Positions 34,585 to 44,211 of a stretch of 64,000 nt of DNA are shown piece after piece (position 1 is the stretch's first letter; every line of letters starts with the position of its first letter). The notes beneath the pieces were generated by a model, which saw only the letters and a list, made by a program, of their open reading frames with translations, had not been told where the DNA came from and did not search any database. This stretch comes from Amycolatopsis vancoresmycina (GTDB lineage Bacteria; Actinomycetota; Actinomycetes; Mycobacteriales; Pseudonocardiaceae). A program made the translations under genes and the position numbers. The stretch spans positions 992,001 to 1,056,000 of the forward strand of contig NZ_JNYY01000001.1 of the NCBI RefSeq assembly GCF_000716785.1. Reading direction: 5' to 3'.

Positions 34585-35504
34585 CGGGTGGCCGCCGGCA
34601 GTTCCCGCTGGATCGCGGCGATGAGCTTGCCGCTGTTGTCCAGCGCGGCCCGCAGCCCGGCCGCCGGGGTCCCGCCCGGGTTCTGGTGCAGGACCACGCC
34701 GAGGATCAACGCGCCGTCGCGCGCCCGCGCCGCCCACATCAGGGCGCCGCCGGCGGCGGTCGACGAGCCGGTCTTCAGCCCGATCACGCCGTCGCGACCG
34801 AGCAGGGTGTTCGTGTTGGCGATCGGCCCCGGCACGCCGTCGACCCGCAGGTCCGCGGTCGCGACGATCTCCCGGATCACCGGGTTCCGCATCACCTCGC
34901 GCGCCAGCCGCAGCTGGTCGGTGGCGGTGCTCGTGGTCGAGTCCTCGACACCGCTCGCGCCGGTGTAGGTGGTGCTGGTCATGCCGAGCACCGCGGCCTC
35001 GCGGTTCATCTTCGCGACGAACGCCTCCTGGCTGCCCGCGTCCCAGCGGGCCAGCAGGCGGGCGACGTTGTTGCCGGACGGGACGAGCATCAGGGCGAGC
35101 AGGTCCCGCTCGCCGATCCCACGGCCGGCCCGGACCGGCGCGCTCGACTCCTCGGCCGAGTTCGCCTCGGCCGCGGCCTGCTCGTCCACGGTGATCTGCG
35201 GGCCGGCTTCGCCCGGGCGGAGCGGGTGGTCCTTCAGCACGACGTGCGCGGTCATCACCTTCGTGACGCTGGCGATCGGCACCGGCCCCTGCTCACCACG
35301 GCTGCCGAGCGAACCCAGGTTCTGCACCTCGGCGCTCGCCTGGCCCTCCGCGGGCCACGGCAGCGGCAGGTCGACGGCCGGGCGGGCGGCGATCGCGTGG
35401 CCCGCGGTTTCGGGCGGGAACACGACCCAGCAGGCGGCGGCGAGCACCACGGCCACGGCGGCGGCGAGGCCGCCGGCGACGGGTGGGATGCGGGTTCGGG
35501 CCAT
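34581..35504 (-). CDS. D-alanyl-D-alanine carboxypeptidase (PBP5 family)
   Basis: A 307-residue exported serine peptidase S11. An N-terminal membrane/signal segment (about 9-33) is followed by the three penicillin-binding motifs: SVTK (about residue 77), SGN (about 137) and KTGSS (about 228). It trims the terminal D-Ala of peptidoglycan stem peptides. The usual C-terminal beta domain is missing, as in many short actinobacterial versions. CGGAGGAG precedes the ATG. It forms a two-gene operon with the membrane phosphatase-like protein. Confidence 0.88.
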   Translation of the reverse strand: MARTRIPPVAGGLAAAVAVVLAAACWVVFPPETAGHAIAARPAVDLPLPWPAEGQASAEVQNLGSLGSRGEQGPVPIASVTKVMTAHVVLKDHPLRPGEAGPQITVDEQAAAEANSAEESSAPVRAGRGIGERDLLALMLVPSGNNVARLLARWDAGSQEAFVAKMNREAAVLGMTSTTYTGASGVEDSTTSTATDQLRLAREVMRNPVIREIVATADLRVDGVPGPIANTNTLLGRDGVIGLKTGSSTAAGGALMWAARARDGALILGVVLHQNPGGTPAAGLRAALDNSGKLIAAIQRELPAATR

Positions 35505-35635
35505 CGGTCTCCTCCGGGTGCCGGGTGCGCTCGGGGAAGCGCACACCGGTCACTGTGTCCGGAGAAGATCGCCGGCCCGTCGGGGTTGTTCGACAGGTCT
35601 GGTTCAGAAATGTCCCGGTTGTGTCCCGGAACCGG

Positions 35636-35887
35636 TCACGTCGACCGCTGGACGCAGGCCAGGCCCACGCCCAGCGAGGTGACGACGTACTGGCAGACGT
35701 GCGACGAATGCGCCAGGTCGGTCTGCGTGCAGGCGACCGGCACGCCGAGGATGTCGACCGAGCAGTAGGCGTAGAACTGCGTCGTGCTGCCCGGGACCAT
35801 GTCCGCCGACGCCGGCGCCGCCGTGACGGCCACCGCGGAAACCGTGAGCGCCGCGGCCGCCGCCAAGGAAGCGATTCGGGTCTTCAT
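35636..35887 (-). CDS. Small secreted four-cysteine protein
   Basis: An 83-residue preprotein with a clear signal peptide (MKTRIASLAAAAALTVSAVA..., cleavage near APASA-D at 29-30) and a mature chain of about 54 residues containing four Cys, suggesting two disulfides. GAAGGAG precedes the ATG. I do not recognise the family. Size and disulfide pattern fit a small extracellular structural, signalling or inhibitory protein. It stands alone between divergent and tandem neighbours. Confidence 0.75.
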   Translation of the reverse strand: MKTRIASLAAAAALTVSAVAVTAAPASADMVPGSTTQFYAYCSVDILGVPVACTQTDLAHSSHVCQYVVTSLGVGLACVQRST

Positions 35888-36001
35888 CGTGCTCTCCTTC
35901 CGCAAGCTTTCCCCTGCTGTCAAGGGGTTCACCGGGAAGAATTCCCCGTCCGGCCGGCGCCCAGCGCGGGGTCACCGTAAAGTGTCACGGTCGCTCACTG
36001 T

Positions 36002-36058
36002 TCACGTACGTGATCGACGTTCATCCTGTTGACGGTTTCGGGGGTGGTCACCTATAAA
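36002..36058 (+). promoter_or_regulatory. Sigma-70-type promoter with upstream palindrome
   Basis: TTGACG (36029-36034), an 18-base spacer and TATAAA (36053-36058) form a strong consensus promoter for the CBM2 protein gene. A perfect 12-bp palindrome TCACGTACGTGA (36002-36013) lies 15 bases upstream of the -35 and may be an activator or repressor site. Confidence 0.65.
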
Positions 36059-36116
36059 GGAAAACGTCCGGGTGTCCGCCGCGCACCTCCGCAGTTCCCG
36101 TTCCCGGAGGCCGTCG

Positions 36117-37556
36117 GTGTCCCTGCGAAAATCCGCTTTCCTCGGTGTCACAACCATTTCCGCCGTTGCTGCCGTCCTCGCCCTGGGCGGACCCGGCACC
36201 GCGCGGGCCGCCGCGGCGGACCTCTCCGCCGCGTTCGCCCGCTCGTCGGTCTGGACCGGTGGCTACGGCGGCGGCTACACGATCACCAACCGCGGCGACG
36301 CGGCCGCGACCGGCTGGGCCGTCGAGTTCGACCTGCCCGCCGGCTCGGCGGTGAGCAGCTCGTGGAGCTCGGTGCGGACGCAGGCCGGGCAGCACTACCG
36401 GTTCACCGGCGCGGGCTTCAACAGCACGATCGCCCCCGGCGGCACCGCGACCTTCGGCTTCAACGTTTCCGGCACCAGCCTGCCGGCCGTGTGCACGGTC
36501 AACGGCGTCCCGTGTGACGGCAGCGGCCAGGTGACGACGACACCGGCGCCCCCGACGACCACCTCCACACCCCCGCCCGCCGGTGACGTCGTCGACGTCT
36601 CGACGGCGGCCCAGCTGCAGGCCGCGCTGGCGAACGCGGCACCGGGGCAGGCGATCCGGCTGGCGGCCGGCACCTACCGCGGCTCGTTCGTCACGACGAA
36701 GGCCGGCACGGCGGCCCGGCCGATCCGCCTGTCCGGCCCGGCGAACGCCGTGCTGATCAACGACGGCCCGGCCGGCGACGCCCCGGACTGCCCGGTGCCG
36801 ACGGCCGGCTGGGACTCCGGCTACGGCCTGTGGCTCTTCGGCGCGCCCTACTGGACGCTGAGCGGGTTCACCGTGCAGGAGTCCAAAAAGGGCATCGTCG
36901 CGGACAATTCACCGCACACCACGATCGACGGCGTCACGGTCCACCACATCGACGAGGAGGCGGTGCACTTCCGCCGCTCGTCGGCCGACAGCGTGCTGAA
37001 GAATTCCACGATCACCTACACGGGCCTGGTGCAGCCGGGCTACGGCGAAGGCGTCTACCTCGGCTCGGCCAACTCGAACTGGGCCTGCCACGGCAATTCC
37101 GGCGGCGTCGACCGCGGCGACCGGATCCAGGTGCTGGACAACCACATCGGCCCGTTCGTCGCCGCGGAACCGATCGACGTCAAGGAGGGCACGTTCGACG
37201 GCGTGATCCGCGGCAACACGTTCGACGGCCGCGGGATCACCGGCGAGAACTCGGCGGACTCCTGGATCGACGTCAAGGGCATCGGCTACACGATCGAGGG
37301 CAACACGGGCACGTTCGCCCCGCCCGGGGTGTTCGCCAACGGCTACGAGAACCACAACCCGAGCACGAGCCCGTCGTTCGACAACGGGTGCGGGAACGTG
37401 TGGCGCGGCAACAAGTCCGACCTCGGCGGCGTGGGCGCCTACGCGATCAAGATCAGCTCGGTGTCGAAGTGCGCGGCGCGGCCGAACGTGGTGTACGCGT
37501 CGAACACGGTGACCAACGCCCGGTCGGGGCTGACCAACATCCCGGTCACGCCCTGA
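36117..37556 (+). CDS. Secreted CBM2 plus right-handed beta-helix protein (pectate-lyase-like)
   Basis: A 479-residue exported protein. A signal peptide (about 1-33) precedes a CBM2 cellulose-binding module (about 35-138, WTGGYGGGYTITNRGD...GWAVEFDLPAG), a Thr/Pro linker (about 142-160) and a parallel beta-helix (about 163-479) with repeated GVTVHHID, KNSTITYTG, NHIGPF and GNTFDGR turns. Such modules occur in pectate lyases and related polysaccharide enzymes. Catalytic residues cannot be assigned with confidence. GTG at 36117 is chosen because CGGAGG lies seven bases upstream. Binding to cellulose while acting on pectin fits the cell-wall theme of this region. Confidence 0.82.
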   Translation: MSLRKSAFLGVTTISAVAAVLALGGPGTARAAAADLSAAFARSSVWTGGYGGGYTITNRGDAAATGWAVEFDLPAGSAVSSSWSSVRTQAGQHYRFTGAGFNSTIAPGGTATFGFNVSGTSLPAVCTVNGVPCDGSGQVTTTPAPPTTTSTPPPAGDVVDVSTAAQLQAALANAAPGQAIRLAAGTYRGSFVTTKAGTAARPIRLSGPANAVLINDGPAGDAPDCPVPTAGWDSGYGLWLFGAPYWTLSGFTVQESKKGIVADNSPHTTIDGVTVHHIDEEAVHFRRSSADSVLKNSTITYTGLVQPGYGEGVYLGSANSNWACHGNSGGVDRGDRIQVLDNHIGPFVAAEPIDVKEGTFDGVIRGNTFDGRGITGENSADSWIDVKGIGYTIEGNTGTFAPPGVFANGYENHNPSTSPSFDNGCGNVWRGNKSDLGGVGAYAIKISSVSKCAARPNVVYASNTVTNARSGLTNIPVTP

Positions 37557-37560
37557 GCGG

Positions 37561-38355
37561 TCACGGCACGATCGAGTCGACGTACCCGCCGTCCACCCGG
37601 ACCGCCGCGCCGGTGGTCGCCGAGGCGAACGGGGAACTCAGGTACACCACCAGGTGCGCGATCTCCGCCGGCTCGATCAGGCGCTGCAGCAACGACTGCG
37701 GGCGGTGCCGCTTCATGAACTCGCGCTGGGCCTCGTCCCAGGGCAGGTCCTTGTCCACCAGTTCGTAGACGAAGTCCTCGACACCGCCGGTGTGGGTCGG
37801 GCCGGCGATCACCGCGTTGACGGTGACGCCGGTTCCGGCCGCGTGCTTGGCGAACCCTCGTGACACGCCCAGCAGCGCCGTCTTCGACACTCCATAGTGG
37901 ATCATCTCGGCCGGGATGACGATCGCCGAATCGCTGGCGATGTACTGGATCCGGCCCCAGCCGCGCTCGGTCATGCCCGGCAGGTACGCGCGGGTGAGGC
38001 GGACCGCCGCCAGGACGTTGACCTCGAAGTAGTGCCGCCATTCGGCGTCGGTGATGTCCAGGGGTTCCTGGGCGCCGAAGATGCCGAGGTTGTTGACCAG
38101 GATGTCGGCGTCCGGCACCTCCTCGACCACCTGGGCGGCGCCGGCCTCCTCGGAGACGTCACCCGGGGCGGGCAGGAACTCCGCGTCCGGGACGTCCTCG
38201 CGCAGCCGGGCGATGGCCTTGTGGACGCCGGTCTCGCTCCGGCCGTTGATCGCGACCCGCGCGCCCGCCGCCGCCAGGCCCGCCGCGATCGCCGCGCCGA
38301 TGCCCTGGGTGGACCCGGTGACCAGCGCCGTCTTCCCGCTCAGGTCGACCCGCAT
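37561..38355 (-). CDS. SDR-family oxidoreductase
   Basis: The 264-residue short-chain dehydrogenase has the classical cofactor motif TGSTQGIG (about residues 13-20), NNLG, a catalytic Ser in IASDSAIV and YGVSK for the Tyr-Lys pair. ARVAINGR after the second strand, with Arg, suggests NADP(H). The C terminus GAAVRVDGGYVDS is typical. The substrate is unknown. It converges on the CBM2 gene, four bases away, and is divergent from the LysE gene. Confidence 0.88.
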   Translation of the reverse strand: MRVDLSGKTALVTGSTQGIGAAIAAGLAAAGARVAINGRSETGVHKAIARLREDVPDAEFLPAPGDVSEEAGAAQVVEEVPDADILVNNLGIFGAQEPLDITDAEWRHYFEVNVLAAVRLTRAYLPGMTERGWGRIQYIASDSAIVIPAEMIHYGVSKTALLGVSRGFAKHAAGTGVTVNAVIAGPTHTGGVEDFVYELVDKDLPWDEAQREFMKRHRPQSLLQRLIEPAEIAHLVVYLSSPFASATTGAAVRVDGGYVDSIVP

Positions 38356-38573
38356 CGTGAAAGCCCTTCCTCGCCGCCGTGGCTCCCCCGGCCGATTCAA
38401 GCACAGCCCGGCGGACCCCACCGGCTGGAAATCCGGTTGCCCGGCCCCGGCCGCCGCCGTCACGATCGGCCCATGACGACGCACCGCACCCCGCTCCTGC
38501 CGACCGCCGCCGCGACCACCGCGCCGGTCCGGCAGCAGCCGTGCCGTCCGCGGAGGCCGAGCGCACCGCGGCC

Positions 38574-39191
38574 GTGAGCGCCGCGCTGCTCGCCGGCCTG
38601 GTCGCCGGCTACGGCATCGCCATCCCGGTCGGCGCCGTCGGGACCTACCTGGTCGCGCTCACCGCCCGCACGTCGCTGCGGACCGGCCTCGCCGCGGCGC
38701 TCGGCGTCGCCACCGCCGACGGGGTGTACGCGCTGGTCGCGGTCCTCGGCGGGGCCGCGATCGCCGGTGTCGTCGCCCCGGTCGCCGGGCCGCTGCGGCT
38801 GGTTTCGGCGGCGATCCTGATCGCGCTGGCGGCGCTCGGCGCGTACCGCGCGATCCGGTCCCACCGCGAACCCACCACCCGGGCCGTGACACCGCTCGGC
38901 CCCGGCCGCGCCTACGTCAGCCTGCTGGGCATCACGCTCGTCAACCCGGCCACGGTCGTGTACTTCACGGCGCTGGTCGTCGGCGGCCGCGCCGGCACCG
39001 CCGTCCCGGTGCTCGACCTGGGCGTGTTCGTGCTCGCCGCGTTCGCCGCGTCGGCGAGCTGGCAAGCCGCCCTGGCCGGCGGCGGGGCGCTGCTCGGGCG
39101 GGTCCTCACCGGGCCGCGGGGCCGGCTGGCGACGGCGCTCGCGTCGAGTGCGGTGATCACCGCCCTGGCCGTCCGGCTTGTCCTCTCCTGA
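38574..39191 (+). CDS. LysE/RhtB-family amino-acid exporter
   Basis: A membrane protein of 205 residues with about six helices and the family signature AGYGIAIPVGAVGTYLVALTARTS near the N terminus, plus GITLVNPATVVYFTALV in the middle. LysE proteins export amino acids or related metabolites. The GTG at 38574 matches the usual N terminus of the family, but its GGAGG is 17 bases away; another GTG at 38541 would add 11 residues. The exact start is therefore uncertain. Confidence 0.78.
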   Translation: MSAALLAGLVAGYGIAIPVGAVGTYLVALTARTSLRTGLAAALGVATADGVYALVAVLGGAAIAGVVAPVAGPLRLVSAAILIALAALGAYRAIRSHREPTTRAVTPLGPGRAYVSLLGITLVNPATVVYFTALVVGGRAGTAVPVLDLGVFVLAAFAASASWQAALAGGGALLGRVLTGPRGRLATALASSAVITALAVRLVLS

Positions 39192-39303
39192 ACCGGAAAC
39201 CGTTGTCCTGTAACGGTTTGTCCGGTTGCCGGGCGCACTGCAAGAGACGTTTGGCGGGGCCCGCCCCGGTTAGCGTCGGGGAAAGCGACCTCGGGAGGCG
39301 GCC

Positions 39304-40008
39304 ATGACAATGCCGATGCCCGCTTCGGGCTGGGACACCGCGGGCGCGGTGCTGCTGGTGCTCTGGGCGGTGGCCATGTGGACGGCGGTGGGCGTGCTCG
39401 CCCTCGCCAACCGCCGCCCGGTGCGGCGATGGGTGTACCGCGGCTCGGTCGCGGTGATCGGCCTCGGCGTCCTCGGGCAGCTCGGGCACGTCCAAGAGCA
39501 CGTCGCCCAGGCCGGGTACTGGCTCGGCCACCCGAACTCCCCGGCCTGGATGACGCCGTGGGGAGCCGGGCTGGCGGCCGGGCTGCAGCAGGTCCTCCCG
39601 GGCCGTCCGACGTTCGGGATGGAGCTGCTGCACCTCACCGGCAACTTCCTGTTCCTGGCCGGGCTGGCGGGTGTCATGGTGATCACCCGCCACGCGGCCC
39701 GCACCCGCACCCGCCGCTGGGCGAAGATGGGTGTCTGGATGCAGGGCCTGCACGGGCTGGAGCACCTGGTCCTGACGCTGTCGATCGGGTTCGGCGCGCC
39801 CCGGGCGATCGGGCTGTCCACGTTCTTCGGGCTCGTGGACCCCGGCCCGGGGCTGACCACCTACCGCGTCTGGTGGCACTTCGTCGCGAACGTCGTCGGC
39901 TCGATCATCTTCGGGCTGGCGCTGTACCACCTGTGGCGCGAACGGCGGGAGGTCCGCGCCACCTTCGTGCTCCGGCCGCTGCCGGCGGTCACCGGGCGGG
40001 CGGCGTGA
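39304..40008 (+). CDS. Conserved membrane protein with intramembrane histidines
   Basis: A 234-residue protein with about five or six membrane segments. Histidines fall in or near several of them: GHVQEHVAQAGYW, MELLHLTGN, QGLHGLEHLVL and WWHFVAN, a pattern that could bind metal or heme, though this is inference. I do not recognise a characterised family. GGGAGG precedes the ATG. Its last 20 bases overlap the 3' end of the convergent GH35 gene. Confidence 0.75.
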   Translation: MTMPMPASGWDTAGAVLLVLWAVAMWTAVGVLALANRRPVRRWVYRGSVAVIGLGVLGQLGHVQEHVAQAGYWLGHPNSPAWMTPWGAGLAAGLQQVLPGRPTFGMELLHLTGNFLFLAGLAGVMVITRHAARTRTRRWAKMGVWMQGLHGLEHLVLTLSIGFGAPRAIGLSTFFGLVDPGPGLTTYRVWWHFVANVVGSIIFGLALYHLWRERREVRATFVLRPLPAVTGRAA

Positions 40009-43000
40009 CGCAGGTCAGCGTCGGCACCGCCCAGTCCGCGTGGTCGTTGCCGTTCCCGTCGCCGCCGTCGCCCACCACCAGGTCGAGCACCTGGGCGCCG
40101 GTGACGTCGACGTCGATCGGCACCGCCGCCTGGCCGCCGCGGACCACCGGCGTCGTCACCTTGGTGGTGCCGTCGGCCGCCACGCTGAAGCTCACGCTGC
40201 CGCCGGTGCCGGTTTCGCCGTCGACGCCCACCGAAGCGGTCAGCCGGGTGCAGGCGCCGGCCAGGTAGAGCTGGACGTCGCTCGCCGCGTGGACGCCGAG
40301 CCCCTTGGCGTAGGCCACGCCGCCGATGGTCATCGGCTTGCCGTCGCCCGCGGCCGCCTCGCCGTTGCTCGTGTCGCGCTCGACCGGGCCCCAGCCGTTC
40401 GTGGCGGTGAGGAACGGCAGGGAACCGACCGCGACCTGGCCCGCGGGCGGCGCCGGGGGCACCGCACCCACGATCCGCTCGCCGGTGACCGAACCCGCGC
40501 GGCCCGCCTGCCGGTAGGCCACCGCGACCTTCAGCGCCGCGGTGTCCACAGTGGACGGCGGCGTCACGGTCCAGGTGAAGGTCGCCGACTTCCCGCCGTC
40601 GATCCGCGCGACCGACGGCGGCGAGGCGGCCCCGGCCGTCCACCCGGCCGGGGCGGTGAGCGCCGGCTTGACGTCGAACGCGGCCGGCGCGCCCGCCGGC
40701 ACCCGCACGGTTGCCGACGCGGTGAACGGCTGCCCGCCCGAGGCCGTGTCCGGCGCGGTGAGCGACACCCCGGCCATGGGCGCCGGCGGCATCGCGTACC
40801 GCGCGGGGTCGTAGCCGGGCGAGGCGTTCGGCCGGAAGGTCAGCGGCGAGCGGTAGCTGCCGTAGTTCGTCCACTCGATCTTGCCGAGGCCACCGGTGCT
40901 GCCGTCGAGGTTCCACACCGCGACGGCGATCGTGTTGTGCCCGTTCGGGTTCAGCACGCCGTCCGGGATCGGGAAGCTGTGCTGCGGGCCGAGGTAGTTC
41001 ACGTACTGGCCGAGCTGCCAGCCGTTGACGAAGATCAGCGCGCGGTACTGCCGCGCCGGGTCGTCGGTGATGGTCAGGCCGAGCGAGGTGTCCTGGCCGC
41101 GCGGCAGGTCGAGGTCCGCCGTCGTCCGGTACCACGAGACGCCGGGGGTGGTGTCCTTCGCCGGGAGCGACGCCGGTGCCCAGCCGCGGTCCGGGAAGCC
41201 GGGCAGCGACCAGCCCGCGCGCTCGCCGTACAGGCCACCGGTGTTGAGCGGCCCGCGCACCGGGTCCAGGCCGGTTTCGCCGCCGCGGACGCCCTGCAGC
41301 CGCCAGGTCACCGACGTCAGCGGGGTGCCGGTCAGCCGCGCGCTGGTGAGCCCGCGGGCGGCCTTGTTGCCGTTGCTGGCGCCGTAGTCCTCCTCGTGGC
41401 CCATGTTCACGGTCAGCACGGAGATTTCGTTGTCGCCCTGGTGCAGGGCCCCGGCCGGGAAGGAGAACGTGTGCTGCGGGCTGGTCGAGCTGCCGAGGAA
41501 GACGCCGTTGAGCCACGCCGAGAACGCGCCCGCCGGGCCGCCGCTCTGGCTCGACAGCGTGATCCCGGTCTGCTTCCCGTCGCCGGTGAAGTGCCCGCGG
41601 TACCAGGTGTTGCCGGTGTGGAAGCCGTAGTCGTCGGCGAAGAGCACCGGCTTCGTGCCGAGCGCGGTCGAGCTGTTGGTGGTGTCCTTGTCCGCCACCG
41701 GCCACGCCGAGTCGTCGAAGGCCGGCTGGCTCTCCGGGGACTCCTGCTGGTGCTTCCAGCCGGTCAGGGCGGGCAGCGGCACGGCGTTCGCGGCCGGGGC
41801 GGTGCCGGTGAGGCTGCCGCTGGACGTCGGCTGGACCGGCACCCGGGAACCGTTCCACAGCACGGCTTTCTCCGTGCCGAAGACCTCGAAGGCGCCGTCG
41901 GTGCCGGTGTCGCCGGTCAAGCTCAGCATCCCGTACTGGTCGGCCGCGGTCCGGACCAGGTGGGTGCCGCGGACCAGCACCGGGCCGGCCGCGGTGTCCT
42001 GGCGCCAGAACGTCGCCGCTGTCGCCTTGTCCGCCAGCAGTAGGAGCAGCGGCCGCGCGCCCGGCGCGGTGACCAGCACGCGGGTCAGGCCGTCGTGGGC
42101 GTAGTCGAGCCGCAGGTCGCCGCGGGCGGCGTCCCAGGTGCTCGTCGCGGTGCCGCCGAGGACCTGCACCGCGGGCTGCTTCGCGAACCGCAGGACGGTC
42201 TCGCCGGGGCCGCCCTTGTCGCCGTAGAGCACCGCGACGTCCCGGTTGCCGATGGCGGCGGTCGTCATGATTTCCGACGTCGAGTACTGCATCCGCGTGG
42301 CGCCGAGGTCGTAGCCGGCGACGAGGATCTTCGACTGCCGCCCGTTCAGCGTGATGCCGGTGCCGGGCTGCTGCGGCACGACCGGGTAGTAGTCCGCGCT
42401 GCCGGACAGCAGGTCGACGGCGTCCACGACGACGAAGTTCCCGGTGGCGGCGGCGTTCTTCTGCCCGGTGACCACGATCTTCAGCGTGTGCGCCCCGGCG
42501 GGCAGGCCGCGGACCTCGTAGCCGGTGATCTGGTTCTGCTTGCTGCCCGCGTAGAGGTCGACGGTGCTGACCTTCGCGTCGTCGAGGTAGACGTCGGCGA
42601 GGCCGTGGTTGCCGTCCTTCGAGGTCACCCAGCGGATCCCGGTGCCGCTGAAGGGAATGCTGACGCTGTCCCCGGTGACGTCCGAGAACGACTCCGTGTG
42701 CTGGTAGTCGCCGCCGGTGTAGTTCACCTCGGGGCCGACGTGGCTCCAGGTGCCGGTGTAGGCGACTTCGGCCGCGGGGTCGTCGTAGGTGTAGCCCGCG
42801 TGCGCGGCGAGGTCGAGCGCGACACTCGTGGTGTTCGTGGCGGTGGACGTCGAGTCGCTGTGGCGCAGGGTGTGGAACTGCGTGCGGGTGTCGGGGTTGA
42901 TCCGGGCGGTGTCGGTCAGCGCCGGGTCGGTCAGCGGCGCCCCGGCCAGCCCGTCGGTCTTGGTCAGCGGGGCGACGGACTGGGTGAAGTACCCGATCAG

Positions 43001-44107
43001 CTTGTCCTCGTGGTACTTCGGGTCGAACTGGCGGCCTTCGGTGATCGCGGCGCCGTAGTCGTAGGAGGTGTAGTTCTGCGGGATCGCGCTCCAGCCCCAG
43101 GACGTGCCGCCGTGCAGCATGTAGAAGCTCTGGCCGGTCGCGCCGACGGCGATGTTCTGCTTGTAGAACACGTTCGCGAACTGGTCGTTGATGAGCTGCG
43201 CGCACTTCTCGTAGCCCGGGCCGCCCCACGGGTCGAAGGCGCCGCCCTGGAATTCGGCGGTGATCAGCGGCTTCCCGGGGACGTGGTCGTAGCTGATGTC
43301 CGGCACGCCGTTCCACCGCGTCGGGTTCGAGCAGTCGAAGCCCTGCGGGTAGGAGTCGGCGGCGTCGACGTCGAGCGCGGCGGCACCGGCGTTGAAGGTG
43401 CCGTTGTTGTTGCCGACCAGGGGAACGGTGATGCCGTCGGCGCGGGCCTTGTCCTCGAGGTGCTGCATGTAGGCGCGGCCGTCGGCGTTGCCGTTGTAGT
43501 ACTCGTTTTCGACCTGGTAGGCCAGCACGCTGCCGGTCCCGTCGGTGAGCTGGTGGCGGGCGATGATCCGGTCGATCTGCGTCTGCCACTCGTCGGAGTA
43601 CTTCAGGTACACCGGGTCGGCGCTGCGGGTGTGGCCGGGCGTGGTGGACAGCCAGGTCGGGAACCCGCCGCCGTCGACCTCGGCGTTGATGTACGGCCCG
43701 GGCCGCGCGATGACGTAGAGCCCGGCCTGCTGGGCCATGTCGAGGAGCTTGTCGAGGTCCCGGACGCCGGAGAAGTCGTAAACGCCTTGGCGCGGCGAGT
43801 GGTAGCCCCAGTCGAAGTACAGCGAGGTCGCGTTGAAGCCGGCCGCTTTCATCTTCTGGAAGATGTCGAGCCACAGGTCGGGGCTCGGCAGCCGGTAGGA
43901 GTGGAACTCGCCGGACCACAGGTAGGTCCGCTTCCCGTCGACCAGGAACGAGTAGCCGTCGTAGGTGACGGTGTGGCCGGCCCGCGGCGCGGGTGCAGGT
44001 GCGGGTGCGGCCACCGCGGCCTGCGGGACGGCGATCCCGGCGAAGGCGAACAGGGCGGAAAGCAAGATGGTGAACAGCGTCCGGCGACGGCGGCGGGCGG
44101 GGCGCAT
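39989..44107 (-). CDS. Secreted GH35 beta-galactosidase with NEW3 and NPCBM modules
   Basis: A 1372-residue exported enzyme. A signal peptide (about 1-34) is followed by the GH35 barrel (about 45-360) with proton donor Glu202 in QVENEYY and nucleophile Glu285 in ITAEFQGG, then galactosidase beta-sandwich domains, a NEW3-like domain (about 1110-1210) and a C-terminal NPCBM (about 1230-1372, VGSLPFLTATNGWGPVERD). It should remove beta-galactose from plant galactans or arabinogalactan. AGGAGG precedes the ATG. A LacI operator lies 105 bases upstream and a LacI gene just beyond it in the same direction. Confidence 0.94.
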   Translation of the reverse strand: MRPARRRRRTLFTILLSALFAFAGIAVPQAAVAAPAPAPAPRAGHTVTYDGYSFLVDGKRTYLWSGEFHSYRLPSPDLWLDIFQKMKAAGFNATSLYFDWGYHSPRQGVYDFSGVRDLDKLLDMAQQAGLYVIARPGPYINAEVDGGGFPTWLSTTPGHTRSADPVYLKYSDEWQTQIDRIIARHQLTDGTGSVLAYQVENEYYNGNADGRAYMQHLEDKARADGITVPLVGNNNGTFNAGAAALDVDAADSYPQGFDCSNPTRWNGVPDISYDHVPGKPLITAEFQGGAFDPWGGPGYEKCAQLINDQFANVFYKQNIAVGATGQSFYMLHGGTSWGWSAIPQNYTSYDYGAAITEGRQFDPKYHEDKLIGYFTQSVAPLTKTDGLAGAPLTDPALTDTARINPDTRTQFHTLRHSDSTSTATNTTSVALDLAAHAGYTYDDPAAEVAYTGTWSHVGPEVNYTGGDYQHTESFSDVTGDSVSIPFSGTGIRWVTSKDGNHGLADVYLDDAKVSTVDLYAGSKQNQITGYEVRGLPAGAHTLKIVVTGQKNAAATGNFVVVDAVDLLSGSADYYPVVPQQPGTGITLNGRQSKILVAGYDLGATRMQYSTSEIMTTAAIGNRDVAVLYGDKGGPGETVLRFAKQPAVQVLGGTATSTWDAARGDLRLDYAHDGLTRVLVTAPGARPLLLLLADKATAATFWRQDTAAGPVLVRGTHLVRTAADQYGMLSLTGDTGTDGAFEVFGTEKAVLWNGSRVPVQPTSSGSLTGTAPAANAVPLPALTGWKHQQESPESQPAFDDSAWPVADKDTTNSSTALGTKPVLFADDYGFHTGNTWYRGHFTGDGKQTGITLSSQSGGPAGAFSAWLNGVFLGSSTSPQHTFSFPAGALHQGDNEISVLTVNMGHEEDYGASNGNKAARGLTSARLTGTPLTSVTWRLQGVRGGETGLDPVRGPLNTGGLYGERAGWSLPGFPDRGWAPASLPAKDTTPGVSWYRTTADLDLPRGQDTSLGLTITDDPARQYRALIFVNGWQLGQYVNYLGPQHSFPIPDGVLNPNGHNTIAVAVWNLDGSTGGLGKIEWTNYGSYRSPLTFRPNASPGYDPARYAMPPAPMAGVSLTAPDTASGGQPFTASATVRVPAGAPAAFDVKPALTAPAGWTAGAASPPSVARIDGGKSATFTWTVTPPSTVDTAALKVAVAYRQAGRAGSVTGERIVGAVPPAPPAGQVAVGSLPFLTATNGWGPVERDTSNGEAAAGDGKPMTIGGVAYAKGLGVHAASDVQLYLAGACTRLTASVGVDGETGTGGSVSFSVAADGTTKVTTPVVRGGQAAVPIDVDVTGAQVLDLVVGDGGDGNGNDHADWAVPTLTCVTPPAR

Positions 44108-44211
44108 GCGGAGCCTCCTGAAGCGGCGGGGACCACAATCGAACACGAACCTTTGCCGATCACACAGAAGCGGTCAAGATACAACACCACAATGGATCAG
44201 TGCGGTGGTAT

